Shown here: positions 52,180 to 59,639 of the stretch, piece by piece
Position numbering within the stretch: the first letter of the stretch is position 1
Layout: each line of letters starts with the position of its first letter
DNA from: a virus
Reading direction: 5' to 3' (one strand)
IMG/VR virus record: IMGVR_UViG_3300008267_000054
Span: 1 to 64,000 of that record
DNA: 64,000 nucleotides
Notes under the pieces: generated by a model
Databases searched by the model: none
The model's input: only the letters and a program-made list of their open reading frames with translations
What the model was told of the DNA's origin: nothing
Made by a program: the position numbers and the translations under genes

Positions 52180-54047
52180 ACAGTTTAGCACGATATCTAA
52201 TTGAATCCCTAATTAAGGAAGCAAAGGGGGTCACAGTCCTACTTCCCGGCGGATTCAAACCACCCCATGCCGGACACTTAGAACTTGTAATGGCTTATTA
52301 TAGTCTACCACAAGTGTCTAATATAGTGATACTGGTAGGACCATCAGCACGAAACGGTGTAACAAGAGAGCAGTCTATTAAGATATGGAATATGCTCTTA
52401 AAAGACATACCAAACGTTGAGATAAAACCAACAGAGGTAGAATCACCATTAACAGCTGCATACAAGTATATTGAAACAGCACCTAAGGGAGCGTATGCAC
52501 TAGCATCAAGTAATAAAGGTGATGATTATATAAGAGTTAAAAAGTTTGTTGAAGATCATGGAGAAAATGGTAAGTATGCAAGACCAGGGATATCTGTTCA
52601 AGAGCTTCCAATGGATCCAAAACCTTTACTATATAAAAATCGTAATGATGAGTTTAAAGGAAAGGGTATAAGTGCATCTGTTTTAAGAAATGATATTAAG
52701 CAGAAAAATCTCAAAAACTTCCAAACAAACTATCCAGGAGTTCCAAGCGAAACTGTTTCCAATATCTTTAATATGCTTGTTAAGACTGTAAAAGAATCGG
52801 TTATGTTGACTGAGGGTGGAGGTGCCGGTCATCTAGCTCATCCATACGAAGACATGGATCTAACTTTCGCGGATATTGAAAGTATGATAGATGCAGCATT
52901 AGCTGGCAAACTTAATTTAGCACAAGAGAAGTTAGATGGCCAAAATTTAATGGTATCCTATAAAAATGGTGGATTAGTAGCTGCAAGAAACAAAGGACAG
53001 CTTAAAAACTATGGTGAAAACTCTTTAAGCATCGAACAGATGAAAAAGCAGTTTAGTAATAGAGGGCAAATACAAGTTGCTTTTGTTGAAGCAATGAGAG
53101 ATCTTGATAGTGCAATTAAAAATCTAAGTCCTCAAGAAAAAGAAGAAATCTTTCAAAACGGAAAAAACTTTATATCGTTAGAAGTACTTTACCCTGGCAC
53201 TGCAAATGTAATACCATATGGAGCAGCTCAGTTGAGATTACATCATGTTAAAACATACGATGAAAATGGTAATGTAGTTGATGAAACACAAGAGCCGGTA
53301 AAAAGATTGCAAGCAGCTTTAGAACAACAAAAGGCACAGAACCAAAAAACCTACCAAATTAGAGCAACAGATCCAGCAACAATCAAACCAGACCAAGATT
53401 ATGAAAGCAAGCGAAGTGAGTTTGTGCAGGAACTTGAGAAGCTAAGATCTAAGTATAACTTAAAGAGAGATGATAAAATGTCACTCTATTTTTACAATTG
53501 GTGGAAAGATTACATTACACAGAATGCTAAAGGATACAGGTACAAGATACCAGATCAAGTATTACAACTGCTAATCAATAGATGGGCATTTACTGATAAG
53601 ACAACATCTATCAAGCAAATATACAATTTAATTAAAAACGAAGACTTTAAAAATTGGGTTGTAAACTTTGATCGCACACAAGTTAATGATCAAAAGAAAA
53701 TAGCTGGTCGACCGGTAGAAATGTTATTTTTAAAACTCGGAGCTCGTATATTAAAAAATCTTGAGAACCTTGTAACTCTAAATCCTGATCAGTCAGTTAG
53801 ACAAATAAAAAAAGACCTCAATACATCAGTAGCTCAAATTAAACAAGCAGCTTCATCACCAGATTATGCAGATGGCGAAGCAGCTCTGAGATTTTTAAAG
53901 AGAGAACTTGAGCGTATAAAAGATATAGGTGGTATGAGCACAATTGTGCCAACTGAAGGTTTAGTGTTTACTTATAACGGAAAATTGTATAAGTTAACTG
54001 GTGCCTTTGCACCAATTAACCAAATACTAGGATACTTAAAATTCTAA
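52176..54047 (+). CDS. Nucleotidyltransferase-ligase fusion with capsid-targeting-like leader
   Basis: 623 aa. Residues 1-15 (MNSLARYLIESLIKE) resemble a T4 capsid-targeting leader with the cleavable I-K-E. Residues 18-210 form an HxGH nucleotidyltransferase (NMNAT or cytidylyltransferase type): LLPGGFKPPHAGHLELV with HAGH at 31-34, and KGISASVLRND. Residues from about 245 form a DNA/RNA ligase adenylation domain: motif I AQEKLDGQNLMV (catalytic Lys about 252), motif III-like FISLEVLYPG, motif IV EGLVFTY at about 593 and motif V KLYKLTG. A long helical insert separates motifs III and IV. It probably seals nicks or RNA ends. Substrates of both halves are unknown. Confidence 0.82.
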   Translation: MNSLARYLIESLIKEAKGVTVLLPGGFKPPHAGHLELVMAYYSLPQVSNIVILVGPSARNGVTREQSIKIWNMLLKDIPNVEIKPTEVESPLTAAYKYIETAPKGAYALASSNKGDDYIRVKKFVEDHGENGKYARPGISVQELPMDPKPLLYKNRNDEFKGKGISASVLRNDIKQKNLKNFQTNYPGVPSETVSNIFNMLVKTVKESVMLTEGGGAGHLAHPYEDMDLTFADIESMIDAALAGKLNLAQEKLDGQNLMVSYKNGGLVAARNKGQLKNYGENSLSIEQMKKQFSNRGQIQVAFVEAMRDLDSAIKNLSPQEKEEIFQNGKNFISLEVLYPGTANVIPYGAAQLRLHHVKTYDENGNVVDETQEPVKRLQAALEQQKAQNQKTYQIRATDPATIKPDQDYESKRSEFVQELEKLRSKYNLKRDDKMSLYFYNWWKDYITQNAKGYRYKIPDQVLQLLINRWAFTDKTTSIKQIYNLIKNEDFKNWVVNFDRTQVNDQKKIAGRPVEMLFLKLGARILKNLENLVTLNPDQSVRQIKKDLNTSVAQIKQAASSPDYADGEAALRFLKRELERIKDIGGMSTIVPTEGLVFTYNGKLYKLTGAFAPINQILGYLKF

Positions 54048-54394
54048 TGATGAAATTAAAAAGCATATTACAAAAGGAAATACTCAAAGAAGAGGAAATT
54101 CCATTGGCTGAGAAAAAAGAGGTAATTGGTGCATCACCATTACTAAATCTCACCTTCCACCTAGACCACAAGTTCTCTAATGTTGGAGAAACTGGTAAAC
54201 CCGAATTAACTTTTACAATAAGTGTTAGTTCTACTGGAGGAAAGGAGTATTACAAGATTGTGTCTGATCAGGCTGAAAAAGAAAAGTTTGAACTAGCAGT
54301 AAGAAAGGAAATTAATAAAGCTGCAAAAAGACTCAATAAGAATATGGAGTATATTGTTGAGAAGTATCAATTAAAACCAAGAGCAGAAGAATAA
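54047..54394 (+). CDS. Small protein with capsid-targeting-like leader
   Basis: 115 aa; the ATG at 54050 is an equal alternative. Leader MMKLKSILQKEILKEEE contains L-K-E. The rest is a beta-strand pair followed by a basic helical region (AAKRLNKNMEYIVEKY). Function unknown. Candidate internal capsid protein by its leader. Confidence 0.75.
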   Translation: MMKLKSILQKEILKEEEIPLAEKKEVIGASPLLNLTFHLDHKFSNVGETGKPELTFTISVSSTGGKEYYKIVSDQAEKEKFELAVRKEINKAAKRLNKNMEYIVEKYQLKPRAEE

Positions 54395-54399
54395 ACTAT

Positions 54400-54852
54400 A
54401 TGTTACGACAAGAAGGAGATATCTGGACAGAAAAAGGAAAAACTTGGACCATTAAGAATGGTATCAAGAGAACTGTTAGTAAATTTTCACAAGTACGAAA
54501 AGACTTGCAAACACCACTTTGCTGCCCAAATTGCAGTAAGACAATTAACCGTGTAGACGAAAAGTTTTACAAATTTAATAAGATGTGTTTGGACTGTACC
54601 ATTGAATTTGAGCATGAGTTGCTTAAACAAGATAAGTACCAAGATTATGAGCGTGCACGAGTGTTAGCAAATGTTAAAGGATGTGTAGATGATTTAGATG
54701 TGTATTTTAATGAGTATTTTCAAAACGCATCAAACAAATCGTATGTTACAGAAGATGGAGAGGTTGAAACATGGACTGGTAACTCTGTAAAAAGAGTTGA
54801 AGAAATTGTTAAACCCGAACTAGATAAACTGAAACAGCAATTTGAAAAATAG
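54400..54852 (+). CDS. Zinc-finger protein
   Basis: 150 aa. N-terminal segment RQEGDIWTEKGKTWTIKNGI, then two Cys pairs, CPNC and CLDC, forming a zinc ribbon, and a charged helical C-terminus. The pattern recurs in far-T4-like phages of marine hosts. No leader peptide. Function unknown. Confidence 0.78.
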   Translation: MLRQEGDIWTEKGKTWTIKNGIKRTVSKFSQVRKDLQTPLCCPNCSKTINRVDEKFYKFNKMCLDCTIEFEHELLKQDKYQDYERARVLANVKGCVDDLDVYFNEYFQNASNKSYVTEDGEVETWTGNSVKRVEEIVKPELDKLKQQFEK

Positions 54853-54855
54853 CAT

Positions 54856-55464
54856 ATGAAAATACCAGTTGAATGGATTCCAATTTTAGCAGCATTTATA
54901 ACCGGAATATTCGGACCGATTATAGTACGCTTTGCAGCAAAGAAGTTTGAGTCAACAAAAGATCCCTTAAATGATGCTTTTGTGTTTGGTGAAAAGGTAG
55001 AGGAGAAATTATATAGTATGCTTGAAGAATATCAAGCTGATAGAATTTACATTCTACAATTTCACAATGGTGGTCATTATTACCCTACAGGCAAAAGCAT
55101 ACAAAAATTCAGTATGTTTTATGAGGTAACTAAAGACACAAAATACTCAATAAGAAACAATTTTCAGAACATACCAGTACATCTTTTTTCAAAAAGCTTG
55201 AAACAACTATCCGAACACAACTTTATAGCAATAGACGATTATAAGGATCCAACTGTAGCAACATTTGGATTAAAGTATATTGCTGAGGAGAGTGGTACAA
55301 AATCATCATATTTATTTACAGTAAGGAATATTGAAGATAGATTAATAGCTGTTATGGGTTTTGATTTCTATAAAAAGAATGCATTAGCACATGATAAAAC
55401 AACTGAACTACAGATAGAAGCAGCTGCTATCGGTGGTGAACTTGCAAAATACTTAAAGAAATGA
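54856..55464 (+). CDS. Membrane-anchored GAF-like protein
   Basis: 202 aa. Residues 4-26 form a membrane segment (PVEWIPILAAFITGIFGPII). The remainder looks like a GAF/PAS-type sensor domain: ADRIYILQFHNGGHYYPTGK, LKYIAEESGTKSSYLFTVRN, RLIAVMGFDFYKKN. This would be an odd product among packaging genes. It may sense a small molecule or be a structural membrane protein; inference from pattern only. Confidence 0.68.
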   Translation: MKIPVEWIPILAAFITGIFGPIIVRFAAKKFESTKDPLNDAFVFGEKVEEKLYSMLEEYQADRIYILQFHNGGHYYPTGKSIQKFSMFYEVTKDTKYSIRNNFQNIPVHLFSKSLKQLSEHNFIAIDDYKDPTVATFGLKYIAEESGTKSSYLFTVRNIEDRLIAVMGFDFYKKNALAHDKTTELQIEAAAIGGELAKYLKK

Positions 55465-55895
55465 CATCAGAAGAATCAAAAGGACTTTGGCACAACATAA
55501 GAGCAAAAAGAGCTCGTGGTGAAAAGCCTGCTCCAAAAGGATCAGAGGAGTACAATAAAGCAGTGGCAGCAGCTAAAAAAATAAATGCCGATGAAGAAGT
55601 GACCATCTGTGAAAAATGTGCAGTGGCTCTTTTAGAAGATATCAAGGCTGGTTTATTTGAAGCTGAGTACCAAGGTCGAGATGTCGCGCTTAATAAACCT
55701 ATGAGAGGTGATGTTAAGAAGTTTAAGGTGTATGTTAAAAAGGGTGACAAGGTTGTGAAAGTTAACTTTGGTGATCCTAACATGAGAATAAAAAAGTCTA
55801 ATCCTGAACGTAGAAAATCATTTAGAGCTAGGCACAATTGTGATAACCCTGGACCAAAAACTAAAGCTAGATACTGGTCCTGCAGAAAATGGTAA
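55461..55895 (+). CDS. Conserved phage protein with Cys/Arg-rich C-terminus
   Basis: 144 aa. N-terminus GLWHNIRAKRARGEKPAPKG then EEYNKAVAAAKKI; C-terminus FGDPNMRIKKSNPERRKSFR then HNCDNPGPKTKARYWSCRKW. Both halves recur in proteins of other T4-like phages and small cellular proteins. ATGA junction with the previous gene. Role unknown, perhaps DNA or capsid associated. Confidence 0.78.
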   Translation: MTSEESKGLWHNIRAKRARGEKPAPKGSEEYNKAVAAAKKINADEEVTICEKCAVALLEDIKAGLFEAEYQGRDVALNKPMRGDVKKFKVYVKKGDKVVKVNFGDPNMRIKKSNPERRKSFRARHNCDNPGPKTKARYWSCRKW

Positions 55896-55896
55896 C

Positions 55897-56193
55897 ATGC
55901 CGTACAAATATAAAAAAGTAGGAGACGAGTATGTCGTATACAAAAAATCAGGTGAGAGAGTTGGTGCAACTGCTGGTAATAAAGAAGCATTGCGTAAGTA
56001 TCTTGCCGCATTACATATAAACGCTAAAGAAAATACAACTATGACAAAAGAACAACAACTTCGTGAATACATCCGCAAAGAAATTAAAAAGGCTTTGAAA
56101 GAGGAAGAAGCAAAGCCGGATTACTTGGATGCTGATAAGGATGGTGATAAAAAAGAGCCAATGAAAAAAGCTTTTAAAGATAAAGAAAAATAA
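55897..56193 (+). CDS. Small protein with EF-hand-like C-terminus
   Basis: 98 aa from the ATG at 55897, one base after the previous stop. N-terminal YKYKKVGDEYVVYKKSGERV module, then a helix (EQQLREYIRKEIKKALKEEE) and the acidic loop YLDADKDGDKKEPM, which resembles a calcium-binding EF-hand loop. Stop overlaps the next start as TAATG. Function unknown. Confidence 0.72.
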   Translation: MPYKYKKVGDEYVVYKKSGERVGATAGNKEALRKYLAALHINAKENTTMTKEQQLREYIRKEIKKALKEEEAKPDYLDADKDGDKKEPMKKAFKDKEK

Positions 56194-56501
56194 TGATAAA
56201 GCTCAAATCTTTATTAAAAGAAGAGATGACTAATTTGGGTGGAATGAAAATTCCAATCCAACTTGTAGATCTTTATTTTGCATTGGAAAAATGTCCAAAG
56301 GGCAACATATACGCATCTGCTCAAGATCAAACTAGATTATTTAAAGCTTTGAGTAAATTTGGAGAAACCGCGGTTGTACAACCACTACTAAACAAAATTA
56401 ATAATGTTTATGGTGAAAAGGGTTTTTATCTACTTAACCAGCAGGAAATTGATCCAACTAAACCAATAATGTTTCACTACATACCAAATGATCAAGCTTA
56501 A
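56193..56501 (+). CDS. Small protein with capsid-targeting-like leader
   Basis: 102 aa. Leader MIKLKSLLKEEM with L-K-E, then an unrelated globular part (IPIQLVDLYFALEKCPKGNI). The same opening occurs in the next two genes, which are otherwise dissimilar. Candidate for proteolytic processing by the gp21 homologue. Confidence 0.75.
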   Translation: MIKLKSLLKEEMTNLGGMKIPIQLVDLYFALEKCPKGNIYASAQDQTRLFKALSKFGETAVVQPLLNKINNVYGEKGFYLLNQQEIDPTKPIMFHYIPNDQA

Positions 56502-56730
56502 AGAAATTTTAGACGAAAAGAAGGAAGTTTATGTTCCTTATATGTACTCCAAGGATGGATTTGGATGTCATGTATGTAAGTTCTATTACAAAGAGGGTAA
56601 TACCCATATGTGTAATAACGTTGATTACGTTAAGTATAATAAGGGTAGTGAGGTGTTGGTAGATAATAATGGTAAACCTATAACGGATCCATCTAAGTGG
56701 TGTTCTAACTGGTTTAAACCAAATGATTAA
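56488..56730 (+). CDS. Small Cys-rich protein with capsid-targeting-like leader
   Basis: 80 aa. Leader MIKLKEILDEKKE with L-D-E, then four Cys residues (GCHVCKFYYKEG; MCNNVDY; KWCSNWF), probably a zinc site. Overlaps both neighbours. Function unknown. Confidence 0.75.
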   Translation: MIKLKEILDEKKEVYVPYMYSKDGFGCHVCKFYYKEGNTHMCNNVDYVKYNKGSEVLVDNNGKPITDPSKWCSNWFKPND

Positions 56731-57229
56731 GTTAAGCAATATACTAGAGACTACTAATAAGGGATACACAATCTATTGTGATATGGATGGTGTACTTTGT
56801 GATTTCAACGCCGCTTACAGGGATCTATCGGGAGGATACACATTTGATGAGTATATTCAAGAGTATGACGTTCGAGCAGCATGGAAATTAATAAATGATG
56901 AAGGTGCTGAATGGTGGGCAAATCTACCATGGATGCCGGGAGGAGAGCAGTTATGGAAAACAATAAAGAAATACAAACCAACTCTACTATCAGCTCCATC
57001 TGCAGACCCATCAAGTATTGAAGGTAAAAAGCAGTGGATAAATAAACACTTAGGTTATCAAAAAGCAATATTTGTACCAGCAAAGATGAAACAAAAATAC
57101 GCTGATCAGTATAGCATACTAATTGATGATTATATTAGAAACGTTGAACAGTGGGGAGCAAAAGGTGGTATTGCAATTATGCATGTTGATTTAAACACAA
57201 CATTAAATGAATTACGACCATATTTATAA
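56723..57229 (+). CDS. HAD-superfamily 5'-nucleotidase-like phosphatase with capsid-targeting-like leader
   Basis: 168 aa. Leader MIKLSNILETTNKG with I-L-E, then HAD motif I at D20-M-D22 (YCDMDGVLCDF), motif II LLSAPS, motif III Lys in AKMKQKY and motif IV LIDDYIRNVEQW. The arrangement is that of 5'(3')-deoxyribonucleotidases. It would dephosphorylate nucleotides. The leader suggests that it may be packaged in the capsid, which is unusual for a metabolic enzyme. Confidence 0.85.
   Translation: MIKLSNILETTNKGYTIYCDMDGVLCDFNAAYRDLSGGYTFDEYIQEYDVRAAWKLINDEGAEWWANLPWMPGGEQLWKTIKKYKPTLLSAPSADPSSIEGKKQWINKHLGYQKAIFVPAKMKQKYADQYSILIDDYIRNVEQWGAKGGIAIMHVDLNTTLNELRPYL
57221..57228 (+). promoter_or_regulatory. 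Putative promoter motif (TATTTATA)
   Basis: Exact octamer overlapping the stop of the HAD gene, 13 nt before the ATG at 57242. Confidence 0.5.
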
Positions 57230-57241
57230 AAAACATATAAG

Positions 57242-57505
57242 ATGAATAAAAATCCCAAACTATATAATGCAGTGATGAAAAAGGACTTGCAGCTAAGTCC
57301 AGAATTACTTAATCTCATTGACGATCAAACACAAGACATGGATCTACAAGTAATCTCTAAAGGATGGGTTGCAGATACAATTGAGATGTTAAAAGATACA
57401 GAATTAATACGCACCGATGACGAGTATGATGAAAACCTTGTTACTGAGTTGGCTGAATTAGCGAGACTAATGATTGAAAAAAGAATTCAAGTAATCGTAT
57501 TATGA
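57242..57505 (+). CDS. Small acidic helical protein
   Basis: 87 aa (NKNPKLYNAVMKKDLQLSPE; later LVTELAELARLMIEKRIQVI), helical and acidic. Stop overlaps the next start as ATGA. Function unknown. Confidence 0.72.
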   Translation: MNKNPKLYNAVMKKDLQLSPELLNLIDDQTQDMDLQVISKGWVADTIEMLKDTELIRTDDEYDENLVTELAELARLMIEKRIQVIVL

Positions 57506-57681
57506 AATTAAAAAACCTACTACCGATCCGAGAGGCAAAAGAGGAAATGACAGACGCAACGGTTTGTAAGATGAAACTAAAGGATGGCAGAGTTGAACAT
57601 ATTATGTTTGATGACAAGGATAAGAAGAACTTTGATGCTAAGACAACTAAATTTTTAGAAATTTATAAAGATGCGAAATAA
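57502..57681 (+). CDS. Small protein with capsid-targeting-like leader
   Basis: 59 aa. Leader MKLKNLLPIREAKEE with I-R-E, then CKMKLKDGRVEHIMFDDKDK. Joined to the previous gene by ATGA; the 3' end overlaps the next gene by 11 nt. Function unknown. Confidence 0.65.
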   Translation: MKLKNLLPIREAKEEMTDATVCKMKLKDGRVEHIMFDDKDKKNFDAKTTKFLEIYKDAK

Positions 57682-58006
57682 ATCCAAAATACAAGAAAAC
57701 CAATTTCGTGCGTTAGTTCGTAATGAAATTGCTAAAATAATGAAAGAACAAGAAGATGAGCAAATTCCAAGCAAGGAGAAAGGAGCTGATCAAAAGGCTC
57801 CTGAAGAGGAAAAGCCTAAAAAAGATCGTGGTGAGGCACTTGAAAAAATCACCTACTCATACACAAGAGCTTTAAAAAACAATTTACAACAGCTATCCTC
57901 AGAAGAGCTAGCAGAAGTAATGGATTCAATATTAGACCATTTTGGATTTGGTAAAGATGGTAAGATGGATGTTCTTAGAACATTAAAGAACAAGATCCAA
58001 TATTAA
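57671..58006 (+). CDS. Small charged protein upstream of terminase
   Basis: 111 aa. N-terminus MRNKSKIQENQFRALVRNEI contains I-Q-E; then a Lys/Glu-rich linker and a C-terminal helical domain (YSYTRALKNNLQQLSSEELA). By position it could be the small terminase (gp16), but the sequence does not show a clear HTH. Either an internal or a packaging protein. Confidence 0.65.
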   Translation: MRNKSKIQENQFRALVRNEIAKIMKEQEDEQIPSKEKGADQKAPEEEKPKKDRGEALEKITYSYTRALKNNLQQLSSEELAEVMDSILDHFGFGKDGKMDVLRTLKNKIQY

Positions 58007-58029
58007 TTTAGATAGGTTACAGTAGGACT

Positions 58030-59610
58030 ATGAGCGAACAGCAAAAGTCTATAAAAGAAATTATACGGGAAGAGTATAAGAAGTGTGCAACAGACCCAGC
58101 ATACTTTATGAAAAAGTACTGTGTAATTCAGCACCCAACAAAAGGTAAAATTCCATTTCAACTATTTCCATACCAGGAAGATGCTATTAGCAAATTTAAT
58201 GAGTATGATAGAAATATTATTTTAAAATCTAGACAGCTTGGTATATCAACGCTAATTGCTGGATACTCACTGTGGATGATTCTTTTCAACAATGATAAGA
58301 ATATACTTGTTGTTGCAATAGATCAACAAACATCCAAAAACCTTGTAACAAAGGTTAGAGTGATGTATGAAAATTTACCTTCCTGGCTAAGATTAAAATC
58401 AGCAGAGGATAATAAACTATCATTACGTTTAGTCAATGGTTCACAAATTAAGGCAGTTGCATCAACCGGAACATCTGGTCGTTCAGAAGCTTTATCACTT
58501 GTAATTATTGATGAAGCTGCTTTCGTAGACAATGCAGAGGAGTTGTGGGCATCACTACAACAAACACTTTCAACCGGTGGTAGAGGTATTATTTTATCAA
58601 CACCAAATGGAACAGGAAACTTTTTTCACAAACTTTGGACTGCAGCTGAATCAGGTCAAAACAAATTCAACACACTTAGACTACCTTGGCAAGTACATCC
58701 TGAAAGGGACATAAATTGGAGAAAGCGACAAGATGAGGAGTTAGGAATAAGATTAGCTGCACAGGAATGTGACTGTGACTTCTCTACATCCGGTAATACT
58801 GTTATTGATCCAGTGATACTTGGAGAAATACTGAAATCATCTGTCAAGGATCCACTATACACAAGAGGGTTTGATAATAATTTGTGGGTATGGCAACAAC
58901 CAGACTACTCAAAGGATTATATTGTAACAGCTGACGTAGCAAGAGGTGATGGTAGTGACTACTCAGGATTCCACGTAATAGAGGTGGAGTCTATGGAACA
59001 AGTAGCAGAATACAAAGGCCAACTATCAACTAAGGACTACGGTAATATGCTTGTATCGATTGCAACTGAATACAATGATGCATTACTTGTGGTAGAAAAT
59101 GCTAACGTAGGTTGGGCAACAATAGATCAAATTATTACAAGAGGTTACAAAAATCTATACTATAGTTACAAAGATAATCTATTTGATTCAGATGCTTTTT
59201 TAACAAGAGGATACGATATTGCTAATAAATCTGACATGGTCGCTGGATTTACTATGAGTCATAAGATCAGACCGCTTGCAATATCGAAAATGGATTTGTA
59301 TATTAGAGAAAGAGTTTGCACAATTCGTAGCAGGAGATTGATTGATGAGTTACTTGTGTTTGTATGGAAAAACGATAAGGCACAAGCTCAAAGTGGATAT
59401 AATGATGACTTAGTGTTGTCATATGCACAAGGCATGTGGGTTCGTGACACGGCTTTAAAATTAAGACAAGCTGGTATCGAGTTGAATAAGATGGCAGTCT
59501 CAAATATTCAAAAAACAATGGCGATCAGAACGACCAATAACCTTAATACTAACCCCTGGAAAGTTGAAACAAAAAATGGTAACCAGGAAGATATTACTTG
59601 GTTATTATAG
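58030..59610 (+). CDS. 17: Terminase large subunit gp17
   Basis: 526 aa. ATPase: Walker A-type LKSRQLGISTL at about 66-76, Walker B LVIIDEAAF at 157-165, coupling motif LSTPNGTGN. Nuclease: TADVARGDGSDYSG (first acidic residue), LLVVENANVG, and DDLVLSYAQG. It pumps and cuts DNA during packaging. In the Walker A the lysine stands at the motif start (KSRQLGIST) where T4 has a later GKT lysine. Confidence 0.96.
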   Translation: MSEQQKSIKEIIREEYKKCATDPAYFMKKYCVIQHPTKGKIPFQLFPYQEDAISKFNEYDRNIILKSRQLGISTLIAGYSLWMILFNNDKNILVVAIDQQTSKNLVTKVRVMYENLPSWLRLKSAEDNKLSLRLVNGSQIKAVASTGTSGRSEALSLVIIDEAAFVDNAEELWASLQQTLSTGGRGIILSTPNGTGNFFHKLWTAAESGQNKFNTLRLPWQVHPERDINWRKRQDEELGIRLAAQECDCDFSTSGNTVIDPVILGEILKSSVKDPLYTRGFDNNLWVWQQPDYSKDYIVTADVARGDGSDYSGFHVIEVESMEQVAEYKGQLSTKDYGNMLVSIATEYNDALLVVENANVGWATIDQIITRGYKNLYYSYKDNLFDSDAFLTRGYDIANKSDMVAGFTMSHKIRPLAISKMDLYIRERVCTIRSRRLIDELLVFVWKNDKAQAQSGYNDDLVLSYAQGMWVRDTALKLRQAGIELNKMAVSNIQKTMAIRTTNNLNTNPWKVETKNGNQEDITWLL

Positions 59611-59619
59611 TTCGTGCCA

Positions 59620-59627
59620 TATTTATA
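59620..59627 (+). promoter_or_regulatory. Putative promoter motif (TATTTATA)
   Basis: Exact octamer, 12 nt before the portal ATG at 59640. Confidence 0.6.
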
Positions 59628-59639
59628 AAAAAAGTATAG

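Noticed and set aside
57671-58006. Small terminase gp16 assignment
   Set aside because: The position fits, but no helix-turn-helix or other family feature is visible.
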